Shown here in pieces: positions 35,272 to 44,940 of a DNA stretch of 64,000 nt. A program made the translations under genes and the position numbers. Every line of letters starts with the position of its first letter. The stretch's first letter is position 1. The stretch comes from Arabidopsis thaliana. Lineage: Eukaryota; Streptophyta; Magnoliopsida; Brassicales; Brassicaceae. The notes below the pieces were generated by a model. The model was not told where the DNA came from. It saw nothing but the letters and a program-made list of their open reading frames with translations, and did no database searches. Location: assembly GCF_000001735.4 (NCBI RefSeq), contig NC_003074.8, forward strand, positions 20,963,261 to 21,027,260. Reading direction: 5' to 3'.

Positions 35272-36072
35272 CTTTAGCTTTTTGTTAATCTACACTCCGG
35301 AGTAAAAAGCAACCCTTGTTCCCAGACCCCAGTGAGTATAAATAAGTTACAGAACGCCGGCGATCCTCGCCGGAGATAAAGAGCCGAAATGAAAAATCTT
35401 CAATTTCTCTTAGGGTTTAATTGGGTTTGAGAAATTAATTAAACAAACCCAAACCCATTTCTTTTGACTGATAGAGCCCAAGCCCAAATATATTTTTAGT
35501 TGCAATCTACGAGTGAATGAGCAGTGTAAGTAATGATGCTTTTGAAAGAAGATGTTGAGTGTTTTTTTCTTTTCCAGACATTTTATCAAACACTTATTAG
35601 GCTGCAATGTGGATATATGCGACTCTCCTTTTGTTCTTTTTTTTTTTAAGTATTGGATACAGAAGAGTTGAAACATCATAACAACTTTAGAATTTTGTAC
35701 GCTCTAGTCTATTATTGCATCGGCCAATGGAGAGTCACGCAGATATTGATTATTGGTAAAATTGAAACATATAATATTTCAAACATGGCGCATCTACGAA
35801 CCCATCACGCCGACTAGTCGGGTGGATTGATAAGCACATTCGGAATCATTTATCGGCAATCAAATAGTGTGGAGATCGAAGATTTGACAAACGCTTTCAA
35901 GTTTGGCTTCAAGCAAGAGGGATAACTTAAACTGAAAGTATTTTTTTCGTAAAGTTTGTTTTATCTCAATAATCTTAAACAATAGTTTGCACAAGTTGTA
36001 AAAGCGTTTAAATTTTTTCTTCAGAATTTACTTTAACATAAAATTAAAAAAATAATATATATATAATACATA

Positions 36073-36114
<42 letters not shown>

Positions 36115-36470
36115 CAAACATAAGAGTAATTATCACAATAATTTAATGCATAAACACAATAAAAATAAATTCTTGTAAATACAATAATTTATTGGAAATG
36201 AGTTCCTCCAACATCGTGGGACTCATAACCTAGTTACAAAAAAAAACACTCCACTTAATTAGAGTATACCAAGGAAATACAAGATTTTCTCCCCAAACAA
36301 GAGAGGACTCTTGTCCTTCGGTTTCACTCGCACAATTATTTTAAAAACAAAACCCAACATAACATATCATACTTATTTTAAACCCATGACCAACAAACTC
36401 TCATTATGTTCCATGATTATAGCTTGTGAATGATTGATATTACATTCATATCTCAAATAACTCTCTTCAA
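35272..36470. other. CIP111 leader/promoter and AT-rich spacer
   Basis: Bases to ~35420 are CIP111 leader and promoter. Then AT-rich spacer with a (TA)n tract and an LTR-like patch at ~36190-36370. The right end is FAR6 3' flank. No gene seen. Confidence 0.5.
36053..36112. repeat. (TA)n microsatellite
   Basis: About 60 bases of nearly pure TA dinucleotide with a few interruptions; a likely polymorphic simple repeat. Confidence 0.9.
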
Positions 36471-38798
36471 TTACTCAGTCTTCTTCTTAGAAAGAAATTC
36501 CTTTTTGAGACCTGGAAGATGAACGTTGACAATGTAATGCTCCCAGTCAATGCCTTTGATATCGAACCCAAACGTTTTTTTCTCTTCCATTGACATCTCC
36601 TGTATCAGACTTGTTGTATTGGTGTTGTCAAACCTATAGTATTGACTTATGGGATCAGTAAAATCTGATAGCTTTTTGCTTAATAAAAGAACAAGGCCAT
36701 GTATGTTACTAACCGAGCTTGAAAGAATGTGTAAGGCTCATATGTTTTTGCCAAGGACACAAAATAGTTTAGCTTCCTCTTTCCCTTCGTGCTCAATCCT
36801 CCTCCTTCATTATCAATCACTCTTTCCTGTTTTATTATTGTGTTCGATAAAGCAGAAGTGAAACCCTCTAAGGAACTGTGGATTTTCATATGCTCTAAGT
36901 CTATCACTGTTTCTTCCAATGGAAAGTCACACAGATGTTGATGAGAGAGGTCTATCAATTTGCCAGCACGCATGGGGTTCACATGAGATGAAGAAGTTAA
37001 ATTGTAAACTTTGAACTCTGGGACACCACAACCATGCTTTGCCATGGCTGCTATTGCTGCGTTTGCAACCATGTCAACAGGTATAATGTCCATCAAAGAT
37101 TGAGGATCTGCCCAGAAGTCAGAAATCTGGCCTTTGGCATAAGCCAAGATGATTGGATCAGCCATTCTGTTTTTTTTTTAATAAAATAAAAAAAAGTTTA
37201 ATTAAAATTTACAAGCTAATGTCAAGTCTTTTGTTTTTGAAATAATTTACTTTTTTACCTTGTCCCTTGGATCCAGCCAGGGAAAGGCTCATTGTAAGAG
37301 CTTTCGATAATACTAGGCCTTATGATCACTACAGGCAAGTTTCCTCGCTTGCTGTGAATTACAGCCTCACCTATGGCTTTTGTGAATGTGTAACTATTTT
37401 CCCACCCATAGTGTTGAGCTCTGGTTTCTCATAACATAGCGACATATTATTATCTCATATTATGGCACATAAGAAAGTAATTGTTGTTATATAAGATAAT
37501 AACATATCTTTACATATTTTAGTACATAAGAAGGTGGAGAGAAAGTAAAATTTTCTTGTTTATTCTCACCTTTCAAAACCGAGTTCTTTGAGTTTCTTGA
37601 TTTCTTCTCTGCCACGGAACTTTCTTACAGCTTCTGAAGCTAGTTTCAGCTCGGATTTGATGTTCAAGTCAGAAGTTATGTTTTCTCCAATGCAGAGAGG
37701 AGTTTCTAGTACTGTCCCCTCTCTCTTACCAGTCACGTAAGCTACGTATTAACAAAAACAACAATAAAAATCAGTTTATGAAAGTTCTCTACAAAAATAC
37801 TTATTCTCAGCCAAAACAATTAAAAACACTCGTGCCAGTTGAAAAATGGAGGAAAAGTTTCAATTTCCTGCATCCTTTTCCGAAGCTTAAGAGCCTACCC
37901 GGTCCAAGAGCATTGACACTTAGGGCAGAATCGTATCTGTTCCCGTTTGTTTGGATTAAAAGCAAAGTCAAATTATTACACTTAGTTTGCAAACAACGAA
38001 AAAACCGGGCAAAAAGAAACAGACGAAACAAACACCTGTCGTCGAATGTTGTACGACCACCACAACTGATAATAACATCAATCTCCTCACTGATCATGTT
38101 TGCTATTTCAGATTTGATCCCTAGATTGTCTTCCTCAATGTCTCCAATTACTGGAATCAACTTTCTCTTCATGAAAGCTTCGTAAGAGCTCCCATGCATT
38201 TGCTTCAGAAGCTTGAACAGATCCGAGCTTATGATCTGTTTGGAACAATATATATAAAAGGATATAAGAAGGGAAAAAGGAATTAAAAAAAGAAGGTTGA
38301 GAATGGAAATGTTTAAATCAGACCTCATCGTAGAGTCTCTTGTTTGCTGATTCTTGATCCTTGGATCTCATCAGAAGGAAGATCTTCCCAATTTCAAGAC
38401 TTTCCCTCAACAGTTTCTCAATCAACACTGCAAAAAACAATTTTTCATCAACCCGAAAATCAGTTACTTGGACAATAAGAAAACTCTAGTTTAGGGTATT
38501 TCTTACCTTTGGCAAGAAACCCTGTTGCACCAGTAACAAGATAGCTTTTCCCTTCTAAGAAACGGACGATTCCAATTCCGTCACTGTTACGACTTGTTTC
38601 TGTCTTAGGCGTAACTAACGACGTTACAGCTTCAAAAGACGTCTCACCATAAAAACACGAAGTTTGGACTCTACGAGTAGTATGTGATAAACGACGACGA
38701 GGCATGTAGTGGTTAGGTTTGCGGGGAAAAGAGGAGAAGTAGCTGACACCATTCAATTTGAAGGCGTGGCTCGTGGCGAGGACATTTGTGGTAGCCAT
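36471..38798 (-). CDS. FAR6: FAR6, plastid fatty acyl-CoA/ACP reductase
   Basis: Eight exons on the complement: 38507-38798, 38324-38427, 38036-38235, 37899-37936, 37570-37741, 37259-37420, 36714-37166 and 36471-36633; 527 aa in this model. Start [17 protein letters not shown] begins a Ser/Arg-rich plastid transit peptide; an upstream in-frame Met at 38873 adds a hydrophobic stretch and is not used. The NAD(P)H-binding Rossmann motif [11 protein letters not shown] is around residue 86-98. The active-site YxxxK appears as YTFTK in exon 6. NAD-binding-4 segments follow ([20 protein letters not shown]). FARs reduce activated fatty acids to primary alcohols for waxes and suberin. Matches At3g56700; other annotations may use a different splice and length. 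Copies of exons 1, 2, 3 and 8 recur as relics to the right. Confidence 0.9.
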
Positions 38799-39896
38799 TT
38801 TAGTTACCAACGAAAAGAATAAAATGAAAGCTTTAAGATAAAACCAAAAAAACGAAAGCTTTGTTTTTGTCACAATAATGGGAAGCTTAATTTGAAGTGG
38901 TCTTTTTTAGGGCTTTAGTGGGAGTGTATATATAGAGAAAGTTATTAGTTAGGAATTAATGTGGTTAGGTCGCGGATCACATGTGGACCTAGTGAAGCTG
39001 TGTTTTGGCCTCGTGGAAAAATCAAAAACGAGTTATATTTTGGGTGTGAGGATATACTGTACAAATATAGAAAAATTCCATTAGAATTTAATGCCATAGG
39101 TTTCGGGAAATGTGATAACAAAATCTGTATATTTTATCAGTTTAATTCTGTAAATACCGAAGCAATTTAATTAAAAAATTCGCAATTAATTCTTAAAAAA
39201 CGGGGAATGTAAAAGTTTTTCTGCACTTTGTTTTCAAAATAGAAAATATTTTATTTGTTTCAAAATATAAGATTGTTTGGTTAAAATCACACATTTTAAG
39301 AGATTTAGTTTTTTCTCCTTTTTAAGTATAATTTAATATTTATTTTCAAGAAGTTAACTGATTTATACAAAAAAAAAATGAAGAATGCAAACAGTCCTAA
39401 ATATCAAATATTTTTGAAATTGCATAGAGATTTGTTGAACATGTAATATATTTTGAAACAAAATAAAAACTCTAAAACATAAGCTCTAGAGTTCAGATTT
39501 GTACACGTTGGTCGATTGTGATTCACGAAGCTTTTCTTGTAATGACCAGACCATATTACATGCAATCAAACTAATCAAAGCTAAGGTGAACGAACTTCTG
39601 TGTTTTGGGGCTAAATATTCAATAACGTTTAATGTGTACCCTACAATACTGATGGATATATATGGAAAGTTACATAGGAACTAATGAGGGTAGCTGGGTA
39701 GTCTCGATAATGTGTCATATTGTGAGCGTTGTGGAAAACAAGCTTTGGTTTATAGCCGTCTTTCTTGTCAATCTAGTTCTCTATCAATTCTAAATGAGTA
39801 ATATATACTGCATACCAAAACAAAACAAAAAAAGGTGAAGAGACCTTCTTTTGTATTTTGCACATGTCTAATTATCTAACTGGTCTAAAGTTCAGA
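38799..39896. other. FAR6 promoter and AT-rich spacer
   Basis: TATA-like TATATATAG at ~38928 lies ~130 bases upstream of the FAR6 ATG. The remainder is AT-rich with small open frames lacking homology that I recognise. Confidence 0.45.
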
Positions 39897-40065
39897 TTTG
39901 TACAGAATGATCTCAGGACTTCCCCACAACAATTTTTCAATCAGCACTGTAACAATCAATTTAGCAAACCGAATATCAGTTTACTTTTACAAGAAGAAAA
40001 CTCTTTTTTAGGTTTTTTTTTCTTTCTTAATGACACTATAATGCTCCCAGTCAATGCCTCTCGTT
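39897..40065 (-). pseudogene. FAR-like relic A (intron-1/exon-2 edge joined to exon-8 piece)
   Basis: Bases ~39910-40010 resemble the exon 2/intron 1 boundary of FAR6 (near 38405-38500), sharing TTTTTCAATCA-CACTG and the AAGAAAACTCT block. Bases ~40030-40057 resemble FAR6 exon 8 near 36530-36560, sharing ATGCTCCCAGTCAATGCCT. Intervening exons are missing, so the piece is internally deleted. The first block is closer to relic C (42845-43015) than to FAR6: both share CCACAACAATTTTTCAATCA. No coding capacity remains. Confidence 0.7.
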
Positions 40066-40151
40066 AGTAAGATTTTGTTATCTTTATCACGCTTTAAGTT
40101 CTTGATTAAACTTTCTTGATCACAGAAACTTTTTTCTTGATTGATTCATAG

Positions 40152-40550
40152 GTATGTCCATCGATAAGTCTACTGTTGATCAAAAGAATACTCTGCAACT
40201 TTACACCTGATGAGTTTTGTCCTGATGATGTCTCTGGGGATGTCTTAGAAGAGCTTAATATATAACGAGGCAACTAATTCAAATCCTTCACTCATTTGTT
40301 CTCTGCGTAGCACTCTATACTTTTTTTGTTTGTTTCTTATCAGAGCAGAAGTTATCAGGAGTTAGCTTCCCTTACGGAGCTTCTTCTGTTTCATACAATC
40401 CTCCATCATCACTCAATTAGTGTAGCAGAGAAAGTTGAACACATATCCCTGCCACCAATTTCTGCACATGGCAGGAATGTGAAGCAGGAAGCTGAGCAAA
40501 TAAGTGCAGTGGTAACAAATGCAAGATATGAGCTTCTTAGGGAAGTGTAG
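40152..40550 (+). pseudogene. Unidentified spliced gene fragment
   Basis: Two blocks read like adjacent exons of one plant gene. The first (from ~40152) reads MSIDKSTVDQKNTLQLYTPD..CPDDVSGDVLEELN. After an intron-like T-rich stretch ending in TTATCAG (~40345), the second reads YQELASLTELLLFHT and then SVAEKVEHISLPPISA, HGRNVKQEAEQISAVVT and NARYELLREV before a stop at 40548-40550. The composition is that of a real conserved protein, but I cannot place the family. No full gene surrounds it, so I treat it as a captured or decayed fragment. Confidence 0.45.
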
Positions 40551-41154
40551 ACTATGTGACTCATTGGAAGCCAAATGTTTAGGGAACCATCAAATGAAAC
40601 AAACTAAGTCTATTAACAACAAGATACCTTTCTCCTGGAAATTTTCATGTGTTTCTTAGTTGTTTTTGTCCTCAACATACTAACTTTCTTCTTCTGACAT
40701 GTTGTTATGTTGGGATTTGAATCTATAATGTCAAATTGAGACCAATAAAGGGATATATAATAAACAGAATCTGAGCACAAATCGATGGAAACACTCAGTA
40801 CTCTGCAAAAGAGATGGTGAATCTCATTGGAGGAAGAAAGAACACAACCTAAATCTTGGAACTGCACTGAAAACAGAAAATTCCCACCAGGTTTCAAAAT
40901 AAAACATAAGAACAGCTCAGACTGTTCTAGGAAAGTGCCCGAATTCAAGCATAGTGAACTCAATGGAATCAGAGCAGAAAAAGTCCCTCCGTCTTTGCTT
41001 TGAGGATTTTTTCTTAAGTTTCCGTCTCTCTTCTTCTGGGTTTACATAGTTCTGTGATCAATGCCAAATAACGCACAGAGATAATTTCTCTTATTGTTTT
41101 GTTGATTAAAGAAGAAATTATGAGTAATAGAAGACTAAAGCCTATTTTCTTAAC
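40551..41154. other. Spacer before the U2 snRNA promoter
   Basis: No coding homology recognised. It may contain further decayed parts of the adjacent fragment. The region ends at the U2 upstream element. Confidence 0.4.
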
Positions 41155-41165
41155 GTCCCACATCG
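41155..41165 (+). promoter_or_regulatory. Upstream sequence element (USE) of the U2 snRNA gene
   Basis: GTCCCACATCG matches the plant snRNA consensus RTCCCACATCG exactly, 68 bases before the RNA start. The gap of 34 bases to the TATA box is the spacing of Pol II-transcribed plant snRNA genes (Pol III genes have about 10 fewer). Confidence 0.92.
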
Positions 41166-41199
41166 ACAAGTTAGAGAGCGTTGGTCATAAGCTTTGTAA

Positions 41200-41207
41200 T
41201 ATATAAA
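41200..41207 (+). promoter_or_regulatory. TATA box of the U2 snRNA gene
   Basis: TATATAAA, starting 33 bases upstream of the RNA 5' end. Confidence 0.9.
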
Positions 41208-41232
41208 GGAAGCTGAGCCAAACGTTCACTTC

Positions 41233-41428
41233 ATACCTTTCTCGGCCTTTTGGCTAAGATCAAGTGTAGTATCTGTTCTTATCAGTTTAATATCTGATAT
41301 GTGGGCCATCGGCCCACACGATATTAACTCTATTTTTTGAGGGAGAAAGCCCACTAAGATAGCTTGCTATCTGGGCTTTCAAGAGTCGCCTATGCGTTGC
41401 ACTACTGCACAGGCTTGGCTCAACCCGC
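41233..41428 (+). ncRNA. U2: U2 spliceosomal snRNA
   Basis: The RNA starts ATACCTTTCTCGGCCTTTTG, the plant U2 5' end. The branch-point recognition stretch GTAGTATCTG lies at ~41267. The Sm-protein site ATTTTTTGA is near 41331, flanked by GC-rich stems (GGGCCATCGGCCC and the paired AGCCCA/TGGGCT arms of stem-loop III), followed by stem-loop IV. Length 196 nt is the usual plant size. The 3' processing signal follows at once. U2 base-pairs with the intron branch site and with U6 in the spliceosome. Promoter, body and 3' box all look intact, so this is probably a working copy of the multigene U2 family (At3g56705 by position). It stands alone inside gene-relic sequence. Confidence 0.95.
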
Positions 41429-41444
41429 CAAATTTATAGTTGAA
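41429..41444 (+). terminator. snRNA 3'-end box
   Basis: CA-N7-AGTTGAA fits the plant Pol II snRNA 3' signal CA-N(3-10)-AGTNNAA directly after the U2 body. Confidence 0.85.
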
Positions 41445-41610
41445 GTGTTGAACTTTCAAACTTGTTGATAAGGGATAAAATGTGAATACAGAAATTAATT
41501 CGGATTCTCAAACAGTTATTAAAGTATTGTGAGATTTGATAAGTAAATCTCTTAGTGAAAAATCTGCAGGTACTAGAAGTTAATGTTTCAGACTGAAGCT
41601 ACAATAGCAT

Positions 41611-41960
41611 TCAGGTCTGGTTTTCTATCTGCTTGAGTTCTTTTGCAACACCTATCATATGAAGCTTGGTTTCTCCTATTCTGAATCTAACACATCTCAA
41701 AACAAGATCAACCAATGTTTTCATTTGCAGTTTTGAATGATCAGAAATGTCGTCATCCGCACTGTTTAACATCGATGGGTCTATCAGTTTAGTTAACAGT
41801 CCTCGCCTTAAACACTTTTCAACATAATCACGCAGCATAATCAGGTTATAACTGTCACCATTACCCGGTTCTTGATAGTATTGATGCTTTCATGTCAAAA
41901 GACTTAGCATGATGAATCCAACCCTGTAGACGTCAACATTCTCAGTGACAAAACCTATAG
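41611..41960 (-). pseudogene. Receptor-like cytoplasmic kinase (ZRK/WAK-like) C-terminal fragment
   Basis: On the minus strand the blocks GFVTENVDVYRVGFIMLSLLT and then LRDYVEKCLRRGLLTKLIDP, DHSKLQMKTLVDLVLRCVRF, MIGVAKELKQIE read like the C-terminal kinase lobe of ZRK-type pseudokinases (compare subdomain IX TENVDVYSFG and the terminal LVLRCVRFRPGE). A stop codon follows LLT in frame, the expected insert between the blocks is lost or shifted, and the N-lobe and catalytic loop are absent. The right edge runs directly into FAR-like sequence at ~41965. Not functional as a kinase. Confidence 0.75.
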
Positions 41961-41964
41961 AGAA

Positions 41965-42530
41965 GTCGTATCTGTTTCCGTTTGTTTGGATTAAAAGCAA
42001 AGTCAAATTATTATTTTATATTTGAACCTATGGAAAAATCAGAGCAGGGAAATACAGAGTAATCAACTATCATCAAATATTGTACGACCACACAAACTGA
42101 CAATGAATTTAATCTCCTCACTTATCATTTCAGGCTTTTAGCTATTTCAGATTTGATCCCATGCTTGTCTTCTACAATGTCTCCAACTACTGGAATCAGC
42201 TTGCTCGTCATGAAGGCTTCGTAAGAGCTTACATGCGCTTGCTTAAGAAGATTGAACAGATCCGAGCTTATGATCGGTGTGAAAGACAAAAAGAAAGAAG
42301 AATGAAAGGAAAAAGTAAGTTCAGATGGAAATGTTTAAAGAAAACCTCATCAGAGAGTCTCTTGTTGGCTGATTCTTGGTCATTGGATTTTATCAAAGAA
42401 ATATCTTCTCCAATCTCAGGACTTGCCCTCAACAATTTCTCTATCAACACTGCAACAAACAATTTTACAATCCTAAACTCAGTTTACTTGGACCAGAAGA
42501 AAACTCTGGTAGAGGGAAGAAAAAAGTGTA
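41965..42530 (-). pseudogene. FAR-like relic B (exon 4 edge, exon 3, intron 2, exon 2, intron 1)
   Basis: The order and orientation match FAR6: the exon 4/intron 3 edge at ~41965-42010, exon 3 at ~42062-42275, intron 2, exon 2 at ~42345-42450 and intron 1. Introns are kept, so this arose by DNA duplication, not retroposition. The exon 3 acceptor reads CACCG|ATCAT where FAR6 has AACAG|ATCAT, so the AG is gone. Exon 3 also has small indels near 42080 and 42130. It cannot encode a reductase. Confidence 0.8.
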
Positions 42531-42844
42531 ATTTGTGTATTTTTGGACGGCTTTTGTGTGATAAGCTTTATAAAACTGATGAATAGAGTTTTGTGAATCA
42601 TCCTAAGGAGATGAAACAATATTGGTTAATACTCAATACATGATAACCCCCAAATAAATACATTGTTCAATTTGGAGACTTTAGAAGCCAAAGTAACCAA
42701 GATTCTCTACACTAAAAAGAATCTCTAATGTCTCGCAAAGAAAAGCAAAATCAATGTTTGCTGGTTTAGATGAGATGAATGCTGTTGTTGGTTGTTGGAG
42801 TTTATGGAAACAAACTTTTGTGGCTATAAGTGTTATTTGTACGG

Positions 42845-43020
42845 ACTTTCCCACAACAATTTTTCAATCAACACTGCAACTAACAATTTTGCAATCCGAA
42901 ATCCGAATATCAGATTACTTTTATAAGAAGAATACTCTGTTTTAGGTTTTTCTTTCTTTCTTACCTTAAGCAAGAAACCCTTTTGCACCGGTAACTAGAT
43001 AGCTTTTATCAAAGAATATG
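42845..43020 (-). pseudogene. FAR-like relic C (exon 2 edge, intron 1, exon 1 end)
   Basis: Bases 42850-42960 repeat the exon 2/intron 1 boundary a second time, and ~42961-43015 copy the FAR6 exon 1 end (sharing GCAAGAAACCC and AGATAGCTTTT). Since relic B already contains the exon 2/intron 1 edge, at least two FAR-like copies decayed here. Confidence 0.7.
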
Positions 43021-43792
43021 TTATTTGTGAGAAAGCAATCTTGACAACGTAAAACCATTTTGACAACGAATGTGAGTGTAAGAATTGTACTCGGCCAGTT
43101 TTGTATAGTTTTAACATTGTTTTTAGCGAATAAGATTTTTATTCTGAGGATCCGGACTAATTAAGTCTCTGGCTGTCTTCCGTTTTGTATTCATTTGCAA
43201 AGTTGTTAATTTTAATGATGGTCCTGAGTGAGATTAAAAGGTAAGTCGAACTTTAAGGTTAAATCTCAACAGAAACAGCTATAACTTTATACCAAAGTGG
43301 AATTACGATGAGAACTCGATAACCTGACACTTTTTTTTTGTTTCATATCTAATCAAGTTTTTTTTTTTTTTTTTGTTAAAACATGTTTTCAAGTTCTATA
43401 TGTTGTCAACATTCTAATATCAATTTGTTTTTAGTACTATGGGGATTTTTTGGTCTAAATCAAACAGCAGTAACGGGTACATTGGGTATATGAAAATACT
43501 CAATATGAACTTGAAGGCTTATTAATCGCTAACTTTAGATTATCACATGTTTCTTGATTAAATAGAAAATATGTTCATACATTACCGAAGTTTTGATGTA
43601 AGAAAAAACAAACAAACAAATTTAAGAAAAAAAAACTGTTTACAAAACAACTTACTCATATACTAATTCGCATCCCAAACCCTATAGTAATTAACATATC
43701 CATGTATCAATTTGGGGGTTAAATTTATGTATCGATATCATAATGATATATATCTACTAGATGAAACCCCTAATAAAAACTCTGAAAGATTA
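43021..43792. other. AT-rich spacer, 3' flank of SIB1
   Basis: Two long T runs (near 43330 and 43360) and AT-rich sequence. No gene or RNA recognised. Confidence 0.5.
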
Positions 43793-44248
43793 TCACATAG
43801 AATCGATGCTTCCAAAGTCATTGACATTGTAAAACCCATTAGAGAAAAACCCAGAAAAACCTGCCGACATCTGATCAGGTAAAAACATGTCTTCCGCATT
43901 CAACGGCTCATAACAATCACTGTCTCTCTCACCGAACGGCTCCTGATGAAGAACACGTGGCGCAAGATTCTCCGCCGGTGGAGAAAGGTTGTGGTCGTCG
44001 GAGGAAGGGGAATAGATGGGCTCCGGTTGAAGATCGACGGCGTCTTGGCCTGTGAGTTCTTGAACGAGCTCTCTGAACTTAGAAGCACAAGTTTGAACTC
44101 TCATGGGGTTTGAGATGTAACGAACTTTGATGGGTTTATTCGTCGAAGTCGTCTTCTTCTTTTGCTTTGGTGATTTTCTTGAAACCGGAGATGGTTTTTT
44201 CTTGTCTAAGCTTGTCGTGGTGAGAAAAGTCGACGATGATGACTCCAT
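43793..44248 (-). CDS. SIB1: SIB1, sigma factor-binding VQ protein
   Basis: Single exon, 151 aa. The N-terminal ~45 residues are Ser/Thr/Lys-rich with a KSPKQKKKTT basic patch and serve as plastid and nuclear targeting signal. The VQ motif FRELVQELTG (FxxxVQxLTG) is at about residues 59-68. The C-terminal half is acidic. SIB1 binds the plastid sigma factor SIG1 and, in the nucleus, the WRKY33 C-terminal domain, boosting defence against necrotrophs; both are established for At3g56710. Plastid targeting rests on family work rather than a clean transit peptide here. The promoter to the right has TATATATATAA at ~44330 and a TGACGTCA box. Neighbours: FAR relics on the left, an RNase H relic on the right. 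Confidence 0.94.
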   Translation of the reverse strand: MESSSSTFLTTTSLDKKKPSPVSRKSPKQKKKTTSTNKPIKVRYISNPMRVQTCASKFRELVQELTGQDAVDLQPEPIYSPSSDDHNLSPPAENLAPRVLHQEPFGERDSDCYEPLNAEDMFLPDQMSAGFSGFFSNGFYNVNDFGSIDSM

Positions 44249-44688
44249 GTTCGGTTCCTGTAAGAGAATTCAGATGTTTATATGTGTGTTTTGATTTATT
44301 TTCTTAACCAAATCTCTAGCTTCGACGATTATATATATAATGTTTTACTTTTTCATATGTTTGGAAGGTGAGAGGAAATTAATGGGAAGGAGAGGTTGCG
44401 GATAAAAGGGAACAAACGTATTGAATGACGGCGCGTGTAGCTCACATGTCTTCCGATAGGTGGGATGATTCGAAATATCTAACTTTTGAAGATTAGAGCG
44501 TAAATCTCACTCGCGGGAACAGTCGCGTGGTGGGGAAAGGGAAGAATAGAGATAGGTTAAGTGGTGATCAAGGCGAGCCGGCGGCTGCTCTCTCATCTCA
44601 TGGAGCTATCGTTGAAGCTCCTCCACGTGAATGCAACTCTCATCCAAATTACGACGTCTTACATGACATCACCATAACCCTTACGAGG

Positions 44689-44696
44689 TGACGTCA
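44689..44696. promoter_or_regulatory. TGACGTCA bZIP (TGA-type) box upstream of SIB1
   Basis: The perfect palindrome TGACGTCA lies 441 bases upstream of the SIB1 ATG. TGA-class bZIPs, which act in salicylic-acid signalling, bind such sites, and SIB1 is known to be SA-inducible. Linking the two is inference. Confidence 0.55.
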
Positions 44697-44866
44697 CTCA
44701 ACCGGTCACTGAAGTATAACATGTCAATTCGTTTTTTTTTTTAACATCAAAATTTGAACTGGTAAGTGATTTTAAGATACATTCACTTCAAATTGTAAAG
44801 TTACCGACGTTGTGTTTCTATTTCCTGCATGTTAGTTAGTTTGGTCTTTACTATTCAAACAGATTC

Positions 44867-44940
44867 GAGAATAGGTGACATAAAAGACATTTTCCTTACA
44901 TTAGAGAATAGGTGACATAAAAGACATTTTCCTTACATTA
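44867..44940. repeat. Perfect 37-bp tandem duplication
   Basis: Unit 44867-44903 is repeated exactly at 44904-44940 (unit begins GAGAATAGGTGACATAAAAG). Identity suggests a recent event. Confidence 0.92.

Noticed and set aside
36053-36112. Possible CRISPR-like or satellite array
   Set aside because: It is a plain TA microsatellite; no repeat-spacer structure exists anywhere in this eukaryotic window.
38799-38873. Upstream Met for FAR6
   Set aside because: Adds a hydrophobic stretch before a good plastid transit peptide; not expected for a plastid reductase.
41155-41430. U2 snRNA as one of the decayed relics
   Set aside because: Promoter elements, branch-recognition, Sm site and 3' box are all intact, so I call it a functional gene.
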